9,953 nucleotides of DNA, from assembly GCA_002450255.1 (NCBI GenBank), contig DJYW01000120.1:1-9953 (forward strand), read 5' to 3'. Shown here in pieces: positions 1 through 6,466 of this stretch. This DNA is from Gammaproteobacteria bacterium UBA6968. Lineage in GTDB: Bacteria; Pseudomonadota; Gammaproteobacteria; Pseudomonadales; Azotimanducaceae. Within the stretch, counting starts at the first letter, position 1. Each line of letters starts with the position of its first letter. Made by a program: the position numbers and the translations under genes. The notes below the pieces were generated by a model that saw nothing but the letters and a program-made list of their open reading frames with translations, was not told the DNA's origin and searched no databases.

Positions 1-23
1 TGGGCTGGGCTGGGCTGGGCTGG
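1..23. repeat. Pentanucleotide tandem repeat (TGGGC, about 4.6 copies)
   Basis: Four perfect copies of TGGGC are followed by TGG, after which the pattern breaks (GGAGTACGC). The repeat begins at the first base of the window, so its true copy number is unknown. The unit is not a multiple of three, so copy-number slippage inside a reading frame would shift that frame. It lies about 85 bases before the pilM start codon. On the - strand it falls in an open stretch that starts with an ATG at 86 and reads as a Pro/Ala/Ser-rich sequence. I cannot tell whether that stretch is a real gene. Confidence 0.85.
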
Positions 24-106
24 AGTACGCTGGCGGCGGTTACCGCAGCGGTTGGTCGTCGGCGTCGATGAAGCTGCAGTCTGCATGGCAATAGGAGTGG
101 TGAACG
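24..106 (+). other. Leader region upstream of the pil operon
   Basis: This is the visible upstream region of pilM. It contains an 11-base palindrome, GCGGTTACCGC, at 36-46 (5-base arms around a single T), which could be an operator or simply chance. I see no convincing -35/-10 pair. The frame of pilM is closed upstream by TAG at 92-94, so pilM cannot extend further to the left. In Pseudomonas relatives the neighbour here is a divergent mrcA/ponA gene. The short - strand reading frame from 86 to the edge shows no recognisable penicillin-binding-protein sequence, so I do not call it. Confidence 0.4.
93..97 (+). promoter_or_regulatory. Ribosome binding site of pilM (AGGAG)
   Basis: AGGAG lies nine bases before the ATG at 107, overlapping the upstream in-frame TAG at 92-94. 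It is the strongest Shine-Dalgarno match in the pil operon and supports 107 as the pilM start. Confidence 0.75.
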
Positions 107-1243
107 ATGGTTTTCAATTGGCAAAATCTGCCGACAGTACTCGGGGTGGAGTTAACGCCTTATTCGTTGCGTTTGATTTGTTTGGCGCTACCTTATAGCG
201 AGGCGAAGCGCGGACGTAACACTCGTAATGAGGCACCCGCGAACACCATCGGCGAGACGCCGATTCCGTTATGGACACACGCCATTGATCTGCCGGATGC
301 GATTCTTCCGCCCGAGGCCAAAGGGCCATCGTTTGCGATAGATTCACTTGCTTCGGCGGTCTCGGGTGTAACAACTTCCGATGTCACTGGTGTTGCTTCT
401 TCTGCAGAGTCGGACACTTTAAACGGGGTTTGGCGTGAGCCGGAATTCGCCGCTGTTTTGCAGCGAATCTTTCGCGAACATCATCCGCCATCATACCGCC
501 CGCCTGGCTATATCGTTTTGGCGCTTAGTGAGGCGCATTTGTTAACCCGCGTTGTTCGGGTGCCCACAGAAATGTTGCATGATGTGCAGGCGCTGGAAGA
601 GGCTTTGCTTGATTTTGTGGCAGAACAGTTCGCGGATGAGGCTGACTTGCTGCTATTTGACTATGCCGTGATGAGCGATGTTGAGGAGGTCGCGGCAGAA
701 CGCGAGATGCTGATAACGCTTGGCCGCACAGACGAGTTAAGTGAGTTAAGCCAGATTTTTCGCCATAGCGGTTTACCGTTAAGCTGTATTGAGCCTACCA
801 CGCTGTCTGCAAACCGCTTTCTTCGCGCCCTGACGGTGAAAACCAAATCTAACGTCGCGCAAGCGTTTCGTAGCGAGACAGAATTCGAAGTCGAATCAAA
901 CGATGATTTACCCTCCGCGTCTCTTGCGACGTTCAAGCAGGACTTAGAATTAAACCGGCAGCCTGCAACCCCAACAGGGTTAGAGTCCTCAGCTATTCAG
1001 GCATCCGTACCAAGTGCCGGCGCTTCACTTTCGGAACTGGCTGCTTGGGCGCAGGCTAACGATGCGGTGGAGCGTGCCGAATACGTCACAGCAACTTTTT
1101 CGCGCAGCAATTTAGCCAACCCTTTCGATGTGGTTGCGCCATGGGCCTGCGCTTATGGGGCTGGCCTGCTTGCGTTTGCGCGAGCCAAGTCCAAGCGGTA
1201 CCTCGGCCTCGGTACTGCCTTTTCACGCCCGTGGTTGACCTAA
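107..1243 (+). CDS. pilM: Divergent PilM/HofM-like actin-fold pilus assembly protein
   Basis: PilM is a cytoplasmic actin-like ATPase-fold protein that recruits PilN to the inner-membrane alignment complex of type IV pili. Here residues 10-25 (VLGVEL...LRLICL) match the phosphate-1 strand. Residues 133-190 match the PilM stretch before and through the QI..EA-type helix, here LEEALLDFVAEQF. Residues 198-240 match the next strand-helix unit, including GL...IEP. The C-terminus LANPFDVV...WACAYGAGLL (336-355) matches the family's NPF...CGLAL end. Between about 245 and 330, where PilM should have a DIG phosphate-2 motif and a GG adenosine loop, there is only Ser/Ala/Glu-rich sequence. A second poorly conserved insert occupies about residues 31-110. 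The protein is 378 residues, a little longer than typical PilM (about 354). It is first in a five-gene pil operon, and position plus the conserved ends carry the call. ATP binding is doubtful. Confidence 0.8.
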   Translation: MVFNWQNLPTVLGVELTPYSLRLICLALPYSEAKRGRNTRNEAPANTIGETPIPLWTHAIDLPDAILPPEAKGPSFAIDSLASAVSGVTTSDVTGVASSAESDTLNGVWREPEFAAVLQRIFREHHPPSYRPPGYIVLALSEAHLLTRVVRVPTEMLHDVQALEEALLDFVAEQFADEADLLLFDYAVMSDVEEVAAEREMLITLGRTDELSELSQIFRHSGLPLSCIEPTTLSANRFLRALTVKTKSNVAQAFRSETEFEVESNDDLPSASLATFKQDLELNRQPATPTGLESSAIQASVPSAGASLSELAAWAQANDAVERAEYVTATFSRSNLANPFDVVAPWACAYGAGLLAFARAKSKRYLGLGTAFSRPWLT

Positions 1244-1256
1244 GTAGTGGATCCTG

Positions 1257-2072
1257 GTGATTGTCGTGCTGCCCTTTATCAACTTATGTTTGCCCAGGCC
1301 CAAACGACGCCGTTTGCAGCGCCTTCGGTTTTGGCTGATTCAATTAGCTGGCATATCGCTGACTACCAGCTTAGGCACTTTGTTGTATATCGGTACGGCG
1401 GGCCCTAATCAGGCACTCGCTATCGAAAAGATGGCGCTTGCTGAAGTCGAGGATCGTTATCAACAATCGCTGATTGAACTTAATCAATCGAAAGCGGACG
1501 CCGAGCGCTACCGCATCAGTCTACTGGAAATTCGAAAACAGCGTGTTCAGCTGCGATCCTGGCTAAAAGCGCTGGATTTGCTCGCTGCTGCTCGGCCGAC
1601 TGGAGTGCTCTTCGATAGCGCCCGTGGGGAATCCTTCACTGGTCACTCCAGCCAGGGCGATGATCAAAGCGCTGCCCCGGGACAGATTGTCGTGACGGGG
1701 CGCATGCGTAAGCCGGAAGATCTAGCCCTTCTGAGGCAGCGTGTAGTCGAGCTCAGCTCGGTCCTGGCTGCGGGTATGCAACAGATGCGGGTTGGTGACG
1801 TGCAACCGCCAGCGACAGTGCTGGTAAATGCTCCTGAGTTTTCCGCGATTCCGTTTACTGTGACCTTTGGCTTAGCGGGACTGCAGCAATGGCTGCAGGC
1901 TAAACCTAAACCGCGTCAGGCTAAAATGTCCGCACCAGGGTTAAAGTCGGAATCGGGATCTGAGTCAAAAACGAGGCCAAAGGCACTACGTTCCGCGGAA
2001 CGCACGCACAATGCGCCACTATCGCGCGGTACAGCCTTGGCGGTCTCCGTGCCGGATGTGACACGTGATTGA
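1257..2072 (+). CDS. pilN: PilN-like inner-membrane pilus alignment protein
   Basis: PilN is a bitopic inner-membrane protein whose short cytoplasmic N-terminus binds PilM and whose periplasmic part pairs with PilO. The start is taken as GTG 1257, because an in-frame TAG at 1245 blocks extension and no early ATG exists; GTG 1266 is an alternative. Residues 8-19 (INLCLPRPKRRR) correspond to the family's INLLPWR plus basic stretch, but LPW is replaced by CLP. One membrane helix spans about residues 25-46, followed by a predicted coiled coil (about 58-105). The ARPTGVLF (112-119) and IVVTGRM (144-150) segments recall the conserved PilN periplasmic core. An unusual basic, Ser-rich tail follows from about residue 217 to 271, making the protein longer than typical PilN (about 180-200). 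It lies 13 bases after pilM and overlaps pilO by 8 bases, which suggests translational coupling. Confidence 0.8.
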   Translation: MIVVLPFINLCLPRPKRRRLQRLRFWLIQLAGISLTTSLGTLLYIGTAGPNQALAIEKMALAEVEDRYQQSLIELNQSKADAERYRISLLEIRKQRVQLRSWLKALDLLAAARPTGVLFDSARGESFTGHSSQGDDQSAAPGQIVVTGRMRKPEDLALLRQRVVELSSVLAAGMQQMRVGDVQPPATVLVNAPEFSAIPFTVTFGLAGLQQWLQAKPKPRQAKMSAPGLKSESGSESKTRPKALRSAERTHNAPLSRGTALAVSVPDVTRD

Positions 2073-2778
2073 TCGGGTTATTGAAACCCTTGATCACAGA
2101 TTGAGGTTCGCCAAACTGAATTCGCGTACACAGGCGCAGTACGCTCTTGTCACTCACTTTATATTAGCAACGCTTTTGGCGACGTCTGTTCTCGCGTGGG
2201 TGATTCTGGAACGGCGCAGCATTACCCAAGCCAATCAGGCGAAGCAACTTCAGCTGCAGCAGATGGCTGAGTCAATCCAGTCGCTTGGAGATGCACAGAC
2301 AGCTTTGCGAGTGTTGGAGCATGAGGTTCTCGCGTTTCCAGGCTTTGCCAATGGGTCTTCTGAGGCGGCTTTTGACAAGAAGACAGGCGCGGCGTCAGAC
2401 GTAGCGGAAGGCCTTGCCGCGAAAGCCGGCACCGAGTTTGGGCCTGTGATTGAGGCTGCGCCAGAGACTCCGCGGGGATCAAGTACCCACATAGCTACGT
2501 TGCAACATCTGGCAAACACGGCAGGCTTAAGTATTCTTGAACTGGCGCAATTATCTGGCCGCGAGGTGGCGGCGGACTCACCGTATGGCCGCTTCCAACT
2601 GGTAACCCTGCGTGGCAGCTACTCTTCGATACATCGATTTTTGACTCTACTTGCCGGTGGCGACTTGCCATTGCTCGCGGCTAGCATTGTGCTGGAAAAA
2701 GGTGTGCTGCCAGGCATGCTGCGCGCGCGTATCGAGATTCGCCCGGTTCTCGCTCGCCCTCGGCTGAGCACTCACTAG
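2065..2778 (+). CDS. pilO: PilO-like inner-membrane pilus alignment protein
   Basis: PilO forms a heterodimer with PilN in the inner membrane and periplasm and connects to PilP. The chosen start is GTG 2065, which overlaps the end of pilN by 8 bases, so translation is probably coupled. The protein is 237 residues. It has a short cytoplasmic N-terminus, a single membrane helix at about residues 28-48, a coiled-coil segment (about 52-90), and then the periplasmic domain. The end of that domain, GRFQLVTLRGSYSSIHRFL (175-193) followed by LPLLAASIVLEK, closely fits the family pattern of an 'x-V-x-G-x-Y' strand and the following helix. Residues about 92-140 are a low-complexity Ala/Gly/Glu-rich insert not expected in compact PilO domains. 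The next gene starts one base after the stop. Confidence 0.82.
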   Translation: MIDRVIETLDHRLRFAKLNSRTQAQYALVTHFILATLLATSVLAWVILERRSITQANQAKQLQLQQMAESIQSLGDAQTALRVLEHEVLAFPGFANGSSEAAFDKKTGAASDVAEGLAAKAGTEFGPVIEAAPETPRGSSTHIATLQHLANTAGLSILELAQLSGREVAADSPYGRFQLVTLRGSYSSIHRFLTLLAGGDLPLLAASIVLEKGVLPGMLRARIEIRPVLARPRLSTH

Positions 2779-2779
2779 A

Positions 2780-3337
2780 GTGTATTCAGTGCTTCATTTG
2801 CTATGTTTCATTCAGTTAGCGAGCCTATTCGCTAAAGAGCGCATGGCTATCGCTTTTTTCTTCATTCTCGCGTGCATTTCGATCCAACTTAGCGCGGCAC
2901 AAATTTCCTTGTTACCTGGACCCACATCCTTACCTAAGGTCTCGTCACAGTCACGACCCTCCGCTGGCGACCCGTTTTACCCGGCGGATGTAAAAGCTTT
3001 AGCACCCCACTCTACGCCATGCCGTCTCTCAGCCGAGGATGAGTTGCCCGCAGATTTGTGTGATCCTGCAACACGCCTGTTGCCCAGCCCTTTTAAGTGG
3101 GTGGGCATCGTACGCATAGCTGAAGTGCATAATCTATTGTTCGCCGCAGCCAACGCGGAAATTGTGATCCTTAGACCGGGTGAGCGAGTGCCGGGAACTG
3201 GCTTGGCAATCCATCAGGTCGTGGCGGATCGTTTGTTTGTCCGTGGACCATCGACGCTCAGCCCAGCAATTCCGAACGTCATACGGCTAGGAGACCGCTT
3301 TCGCGTTGTTGACGACCAAATTGAAGTGGAGCAGTAA
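2780..3337 (+). CDS. pilP: PilP-like periplasmic lipoprotein linking PilNO to the secretin
   Basis: PilP is an inner-membrane-anchored lipoprotein whose C-terminal beta domain binds the N0/N1 domains of the secretin. The C-terminal part fits this family: FKWVGIVR (105-112), then AEIVILRPGERVPGTGLAI (126-144), the small GspC/PilP-type homology domain, ending with LGDRFRVV. Two starts are possible. GTG 2780 is one base after pilO and gives a long N-terminus in which K19 and R21 precede a hydrophobic run ending in FILAC, a lipobox-like motif with C32. ATG 2843 begins just after those charges and would give a signal peptide with no basic residue. I prefer GTG 2780, without certainty. Cysteines C81 and C94 could form a disulfide. 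The stop codon abuts the pilQ start. Confidence 0.75.
   Translation: MYSVLHLLCFIQLASLFAKERMAIAFFFILACISIQLSAAQISLLPGPTSLPKVSSQSRPSAGDPFYPADVKALAPHSTPCRLSAEDELPADLCDPATRLLPSPFKWVGIVRIAEVHNLLFAAANAEIVILRPGERVPGTGLAIHQVVADRLFVRGPSTLSPAIPNVIRLGDRFRVVDDQIEVEQ
3328..3331 (+). promoter_or_regulatory. Ribosome binding site of pilQ (GGAG)
   Basis: GGAG within the last codons of pilP lies six bases before ATG 3338. It supports that ATG as the pilQ start although it directly touches the pilP TAA. Confidence 0.6.
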
Positions 3338-4696
3338 ATGGCGCGTTTTAGCTTGTTTTCCCTGCTTTTCCTGATCGGTGTGGATTACTTAGCGCCGCAA
3401 CAGGTTGTTGCTCAGAAGTCTCAACTGCCGTTATCTGCCGCCTCACAGAAGGTTTCTTTATCTTTTCAGGAAATTGACCTGCGTCGTAGTCTGGCAGCAA
3501 TGGCTGAGCTTGGCGGTGTCGACATCGTAGTGAGTGACGAGGTAAGCGGCACAGCGACGCTACAACTTACCGATGTGACTTGGCGGGTGGCTTTTTTGAC
3601 TTTGCTCGAGTCCAAAAAGTTGGGGTGGCGAGCCATAGACGAAGTCATTTTGGTTGCGCCACGAGCGACTATTGCGGCTCAGGCGCAGCAAGTCCTTGCC
3701 AACGCGGAGAAGGTAGCCGCTTTACAACCCACCGTTACAGCGGTGATACCCATCCGCTATATGCGCGCGGAAGCTTTGCTGCCTATCTTGCGGGCAAAAT
3801 CAGGTGGCACGCTAACACCCAGGGGTTTTGTAGCAGCGGATTTGCGCACCAATCAATTGGTGATTACCGATGTCAATCAATCTATCGAAAACGCACGCCG
3901 CTTGGTTGATCAGCTCGATATTGCGCTGCGCCAGGTACAGATTGAAGCGCGGATCGTTACTTTAAGCCGCTCTTCGATAGATCAATTGGGGGTTCGCTGG
4001 CAGCAGGGCGACCTGAACGACATCAATTCGTCGCAAGCGCCTGCACCAGCGCCGGAAACTCAGACCAATTCGAAAAATACGCCGGCTCCGCCGGTATCAA
4101 CCCCTTCAGCATCGAACTCGGCACCAGGTTTCAGCGCAAATTTGGCAGTAAATGTTCCCGGTGCAACGAAACTCGGCTTTCGCGTTCAATCCAATACGCG
4201 TTTTCTTGATCTCGAACTCTCCGCACTGGCACGCAAGGGTCGGGCTCAAGTTATTGCTCGCCCGAAGTTAATTACAGCTGATAGAGCGCCGGCGTGGATC
4301 GAGTCCGGGGTCGAAATCCCGTATCAGGAGGTGAGCCGAAGCGGTGCTACGACGGTCACCTTCAAAGACGCGGTGCTCAGGCTGGAGGTGGTGCCGCAAA
4401 TCACGCCTGATAATCGTTTGATTCTTCGGCTGCACATAAAACAGGACACAGTCGGCCAAATTTATGCCGGCACACCCTCGATCAATACAAACGAAATGGA
4501 ATCTGAGGTGGTGATCGATGATGGGCAGACATTGGTTTTAGGCGGTATTTTTCAGACTGATTTCAATACTTCCTTGCTGCAAACGCCGGGCTTGAGTCGC
4601 TTACCACTACTGGGCCGCTTGTTTCGGCGAACTCAGGAGCGTGACGATCGCCAAAAGCTGGTGATCTTTATTACTCCCAAGATCCTGCCAGACTAG
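3338..4696 (+). CDS. pilQ: Short type IV pilus / competence secretin (PilQ/HofQ type)
   Basis: PilQ forms the outer-membrane secretin ring through which the pilus, or incoming DNA, passes. Residues 1-25 look like a signal peptide, with probable cleavage after VVA, although D16 interrupts the hydrophobic core. An N0/STN-like domain spans about residues 38-108 (VSLSFQEIDLRRSL). An N1 domain spans about 134-195 (IPIRYMRAEALLPIL ... DQLDI). The secretin core starts at VQIEARIV (200-207) and ends with the family signature TPGLSRLPLLGRLFR (416-430) and VIFITPKIL. At 452 residues it is far shorter than typical PilQ (about 700), because there is no room for AMIN domains between signal peptide and N0. 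This is the size of E. coli HofQ and Haemophilus ComE. Residues about 232-265 are a Pro/Ser/Thr/Ala-rich insert early in the secretin domain. It is the last pil gene. Confidence 0.92.
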   Translation: MARFSLFSLLFLIGVDYLAPQQVVAQKSQLPLSAASQKVSLSFQEIDLRRSLAAMAELGGVDIVVSDEVSGTATLQLTDVTWRVAFLTLLESKKLGWRAIDEVILVAPRATIAAQAQQVLANAEKVAALQPTVTAVIPIRYMRAEALLPILRAKSGGTLTPRGFVAADLRTNQLVITDVNQSIENARRLVDQLDIALRQVQIEARIVTLSRSSIDQLGVRWQQGDLNDINSSQAPAPAPETQTNSKNTPAPPVSTPSASNSAPGFSANLAVNVPGATKLGFRVQSNTRFLDLELSALARKGRAQVIARPKLITADRAPAWIESGVEIPYQEVSRSGATTVTFKDAVLRLEVVPQITPDNRLILRLHIKQDTVGQIYAGTPSINTNEMESEVVIDDGQTLVLGGIFQTDFNTSLLQTPGLSRLPLLGRLFRRTQERDDRQKLVIFITPKILPD

Positions 4697-4771
4697 GTTG
4701 GCGTGGGAGGGCATACGCGTCGCGCACTAGGCATTGATGGATTACACTGCGTGTTGGCAGTGGTGAAGCGC
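4697..4771 (+). other. pilQ-aroK spacer
   Basis: This 75-base spacer separates the pil operon from aroK. I see no T-rich terminator hairpin and no clear sigma70 promoter, so read-through from pilQ into aroK is plausible. The aroK frame is open through almost the whole spacer, back to a GTG at 4703, but the upstream codons do not resemble AroK. Confidence 0.4.
4762..4768 (+). promoter_or_regulatory. Probable ribosome binding site of aroK (GGTGAAG)
   Basis: A moderate Shine-Dalgarno-like stretch lies just before ATG 4772. Together with the match of the residues after that ATG to the usual AroK N-terminus, it favours 4772 over the upstream GTG codons at 4703, 4760 and 4763. Confidence 0.45.
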
Positions 4772-5296
4772 ATGAAAGGTACAAATATATTTCTCATCGG
4801 GTTGATGGCTGTGGGTAAAAGCACGGTTGGTAGAGCCTTGTCGGAGCATTTGCAGCGACCTTTTTTTGACTCGGACACCGAGATTGAAGCGCGTGCCGGT
4901 GCCGAAATCTCCTGGATATTCGATGTGGAGGGTGAGGCCGGTTTTCGTCGTCGTGAATGCGCGGTGATTGAAGATCTAACTCAACATGATGGCATTGTGC
5001 TCGCCACAGGCGGTGGCGTGGTCGAAAATCCTATGAATCGAGCGCATCTAGCTGAACGAGGGACGGTCATTTATCTTTCAAGTTCGCTGCGCAGATTAGT
5101 GGCGCGTGTGCGTAATGATCGCAAAAGGCCGTTGCTGCAGCAGGGCAATTCCAGCGAAATTCTTGGCAATCTCCTAAAGAAGCGCGAACCCTTGTATATG
5201 GAAATTGCCGACTACCGTTTTGATACCAGCGCTAAAAAAGTGGATCACTTGGTAAACCTTATCTTACAGCGTTTGCGTGAGGATGCGGTGGTTTGA
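4772..5296 (+). CDS. aroK: Shikimate kinase
   Basis: This cytoplasmic enzyme phosphorylates shikimate to shikimate 3-phosphate with ATP, the fifth step of chorismate synthesis. The 174-residue length is normal. Visible motifs are the Walker A loop GLMAVGKST (10-18), the shikimate-binding FDSD (D33, D35) and R59 in FRRRE. Others are the GGG of ATGGGVV (80-82), the lid RKRPLL with R119, and KKREPLY with R138, which contacts the substrate. The usual GPMGAGKST reads GLMAVGKST here; it still fits GxxxxGKS/T. ATG 4772 was chosen because NIFLIG follows immediately, as in relatives. An upstream GTG at 4703 would add 23 unlike residues. The gene is followed by aroB, as in most gammaproteobacteria. Confidence 0.96.
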   Translation: MKGTNIFLIGLMAVGKSTVGRALSEHLQRPFFDSDTEIEARAGAEISWIFDVEGEAGFRRRECAVIEDLTQHDGIVLATGGGVVENPMNRAHLAERGTVIYLSSSLRRLVARVRNDRKRPLLQQGNSSEILGNLLKKREPLYMEIADYRFDTSAKKVDHLVNLILQRLREDAVV

Positions 5297-5348
5297 AGTT
5301 GCAGTCGCTAAGAAGAAAGCTTTTAGTATTGGGAAAGCGTAAAACCTT

Positions 5349-6464
5349 ATGCCTCAAGTCACAGTAAATTTAGCGGAACGCAGTTATCCGATTGACATTG
5401 GCTCAGGCTGGTTGGCGGACAGTACCGCGCTGGCCGAGCGACTAACGCCTCATATTCGCGGTCAACAGGTCGCCATCATTAGCAATAAGACGGTCGCCAA
5501 TATCTATCTCGCCGCCGTTTTAGAAGCGCTTGCCGACTATCAAGTTGATGTCTTCTCAATGCGTGATGGCGAAGAATACAAAAGCATAGAGACCTATGCT
5601 CAGGCATTAGATTTTCTCTTGCAGCATCGCCATAACCGCTCCACATGCCTAATCGCATTGGGCGGCGGAGTCGTTGGCGATTTATGCGGTTTTGTTGCCG
5701 CGACCTTGCAACGCGGCGTGGACTTTATCCAGATCCCGACAACGCTGCTGGCACAAGTTGATTCTTCTGTAGGCGGCAAGACTGCGGTTAATCATCCAGT
5801 CGGCAAAAATCTGATTGGCGCCTTTCATCAGCCAGTTGCGGTCTGCATTGATACCGATGCATTGGCGACGTTGCCACCACGGGAATATGCGGCTGGGCTG
5901 GCCGAAGTGGTCAAATATGGCGTCATAACCGATGCAGATTTTTTTGGGTGGCTAGAATCGAACGCAGATTTGCTGGCGCGGCGCGATCCGGAAGCACTGC
6001 AGTATGCCATTGCAACGTCCTGCCGGATCAAGGCGGAAGTTGTTGCTGCTGATGAACGCGAAGGCGGCCGTCGCGCAATCCTGAACTATGGCCATACCTT
6101 TGGTCATGCTATCGAAAAACTCTGCGGCTACGGCGTATGGTTGCATGGTGAGGCGGTAGCCATCGGCATGGTCATGGCCGCGCATCTCTCCACAGCTCAT
6201 ACGGGTCTCCCGGCAGCACAAGTTATCCGCATCGAAAAGCTGTTAGAAAAGCTGCACCTGCCGACGCAGTGGACGGGCCGTGACGAGTTGCAGGTCGATG
6301 CTGCAACGCTTCTTAGTGTTATGGGTATGGATAAGAAAGCAGTCGATGGTCGGGTGCGATTTATCTTGGCAGCAGATCTGGGGCAAGTCGATGTAGTGGA
6401 TGATGTTGCGCCGGAAACAATCGAAGCGCTGTGGCTAAAGCTCACTCAGGCAGAGTGGGCTTAA
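5349..6464 (+). CDS. aroB: 3-Dehydroquinate synthase
   Basis: AroB converts DAHP to 3-dehydroquinate using NAD+ and a divalent metal, usually zinc, in the second step of the shikimate pathway. All expected features are present in 371 residues: the nucleotide-binding GGGVVGD (105-111), and QIPTTLLAQVDSSVGGKTAVNH (128-149 region) with the catalytic lysine. The metal ligands are E186 in GLAEVVKYG, H249 in NYGHTFGHAIE and H266 in LHGEAVAIGM. The start is ATG 5349, with GGGAAAG (5331-5337) 11 bases upstream, a rather long spacing. A 52-base spacer separates it from aroK, with no clear promoter. The stop codon is two bases before the ATG of the SPOR gene, so the two are probably co-transcribed. Confidence 0.97.
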   Translation: MPQVTVNLAERSYPIDIGSGWLADSTALAERLTPHIRGQQVAIISNKTVANIYLAAVLEALADYQVDVFSMRDGEEYKSIETYAQALDFLLQHRHNRSTCLIALGGGVVGDLCGFVAATLQRGVDFIQIPTTLLAQVDSSVGGKTAVNHPVGKNLIGAFHQPVAVCIDTDALATLPPREYAAGLAEVVKYGVITDADFFGWLESNADLLARRDPEALQYAIATSCRIKAEVVAADEREGGRRAILNYGHTFGHAIEKLCGYGVWLHGEAVAIGMVMAAHLSTAHTGLPAAQVIRIEKLLEKLHLPTQWTGRDELQVDAATLLSVMGMDKKAVDGRVRFILAADLGQVDVVDDVAPETIEALWLKLTQAEWA

Positions 6465-6466
6465 CG

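Noticed and set aside
1..86. A - strand open stretch from ATG 86 to the left edge, possibly the start of a divergent mrcA/ponA gene
   Set aside because: The translation is Pro/Ala/Ser-rich from the tandem repeat and shows no penicillin-binding-protein N-terminus; too short to judge.
3580..3909. A + strand open frame of 109 codons inside pilQ
   Set aside because: It overlaps the N0/N1 coding region of pilQ in another frame, and its composition shows no family resemblance; it is a shadow.
4703..4771. An upstream GTG start for aroK adding 23 residues
   Set aside because: The added residues do not resemble the family N-terminus, and ATG 4772 has a usable ribosome binding site.
5299..5329. TTGCAG and TAGTAT as a promoter for aroB
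   Set aside because: The spacing is 19 bases and both boxes deviate from consensus; in an AT-richer spacer this is likely by chance.
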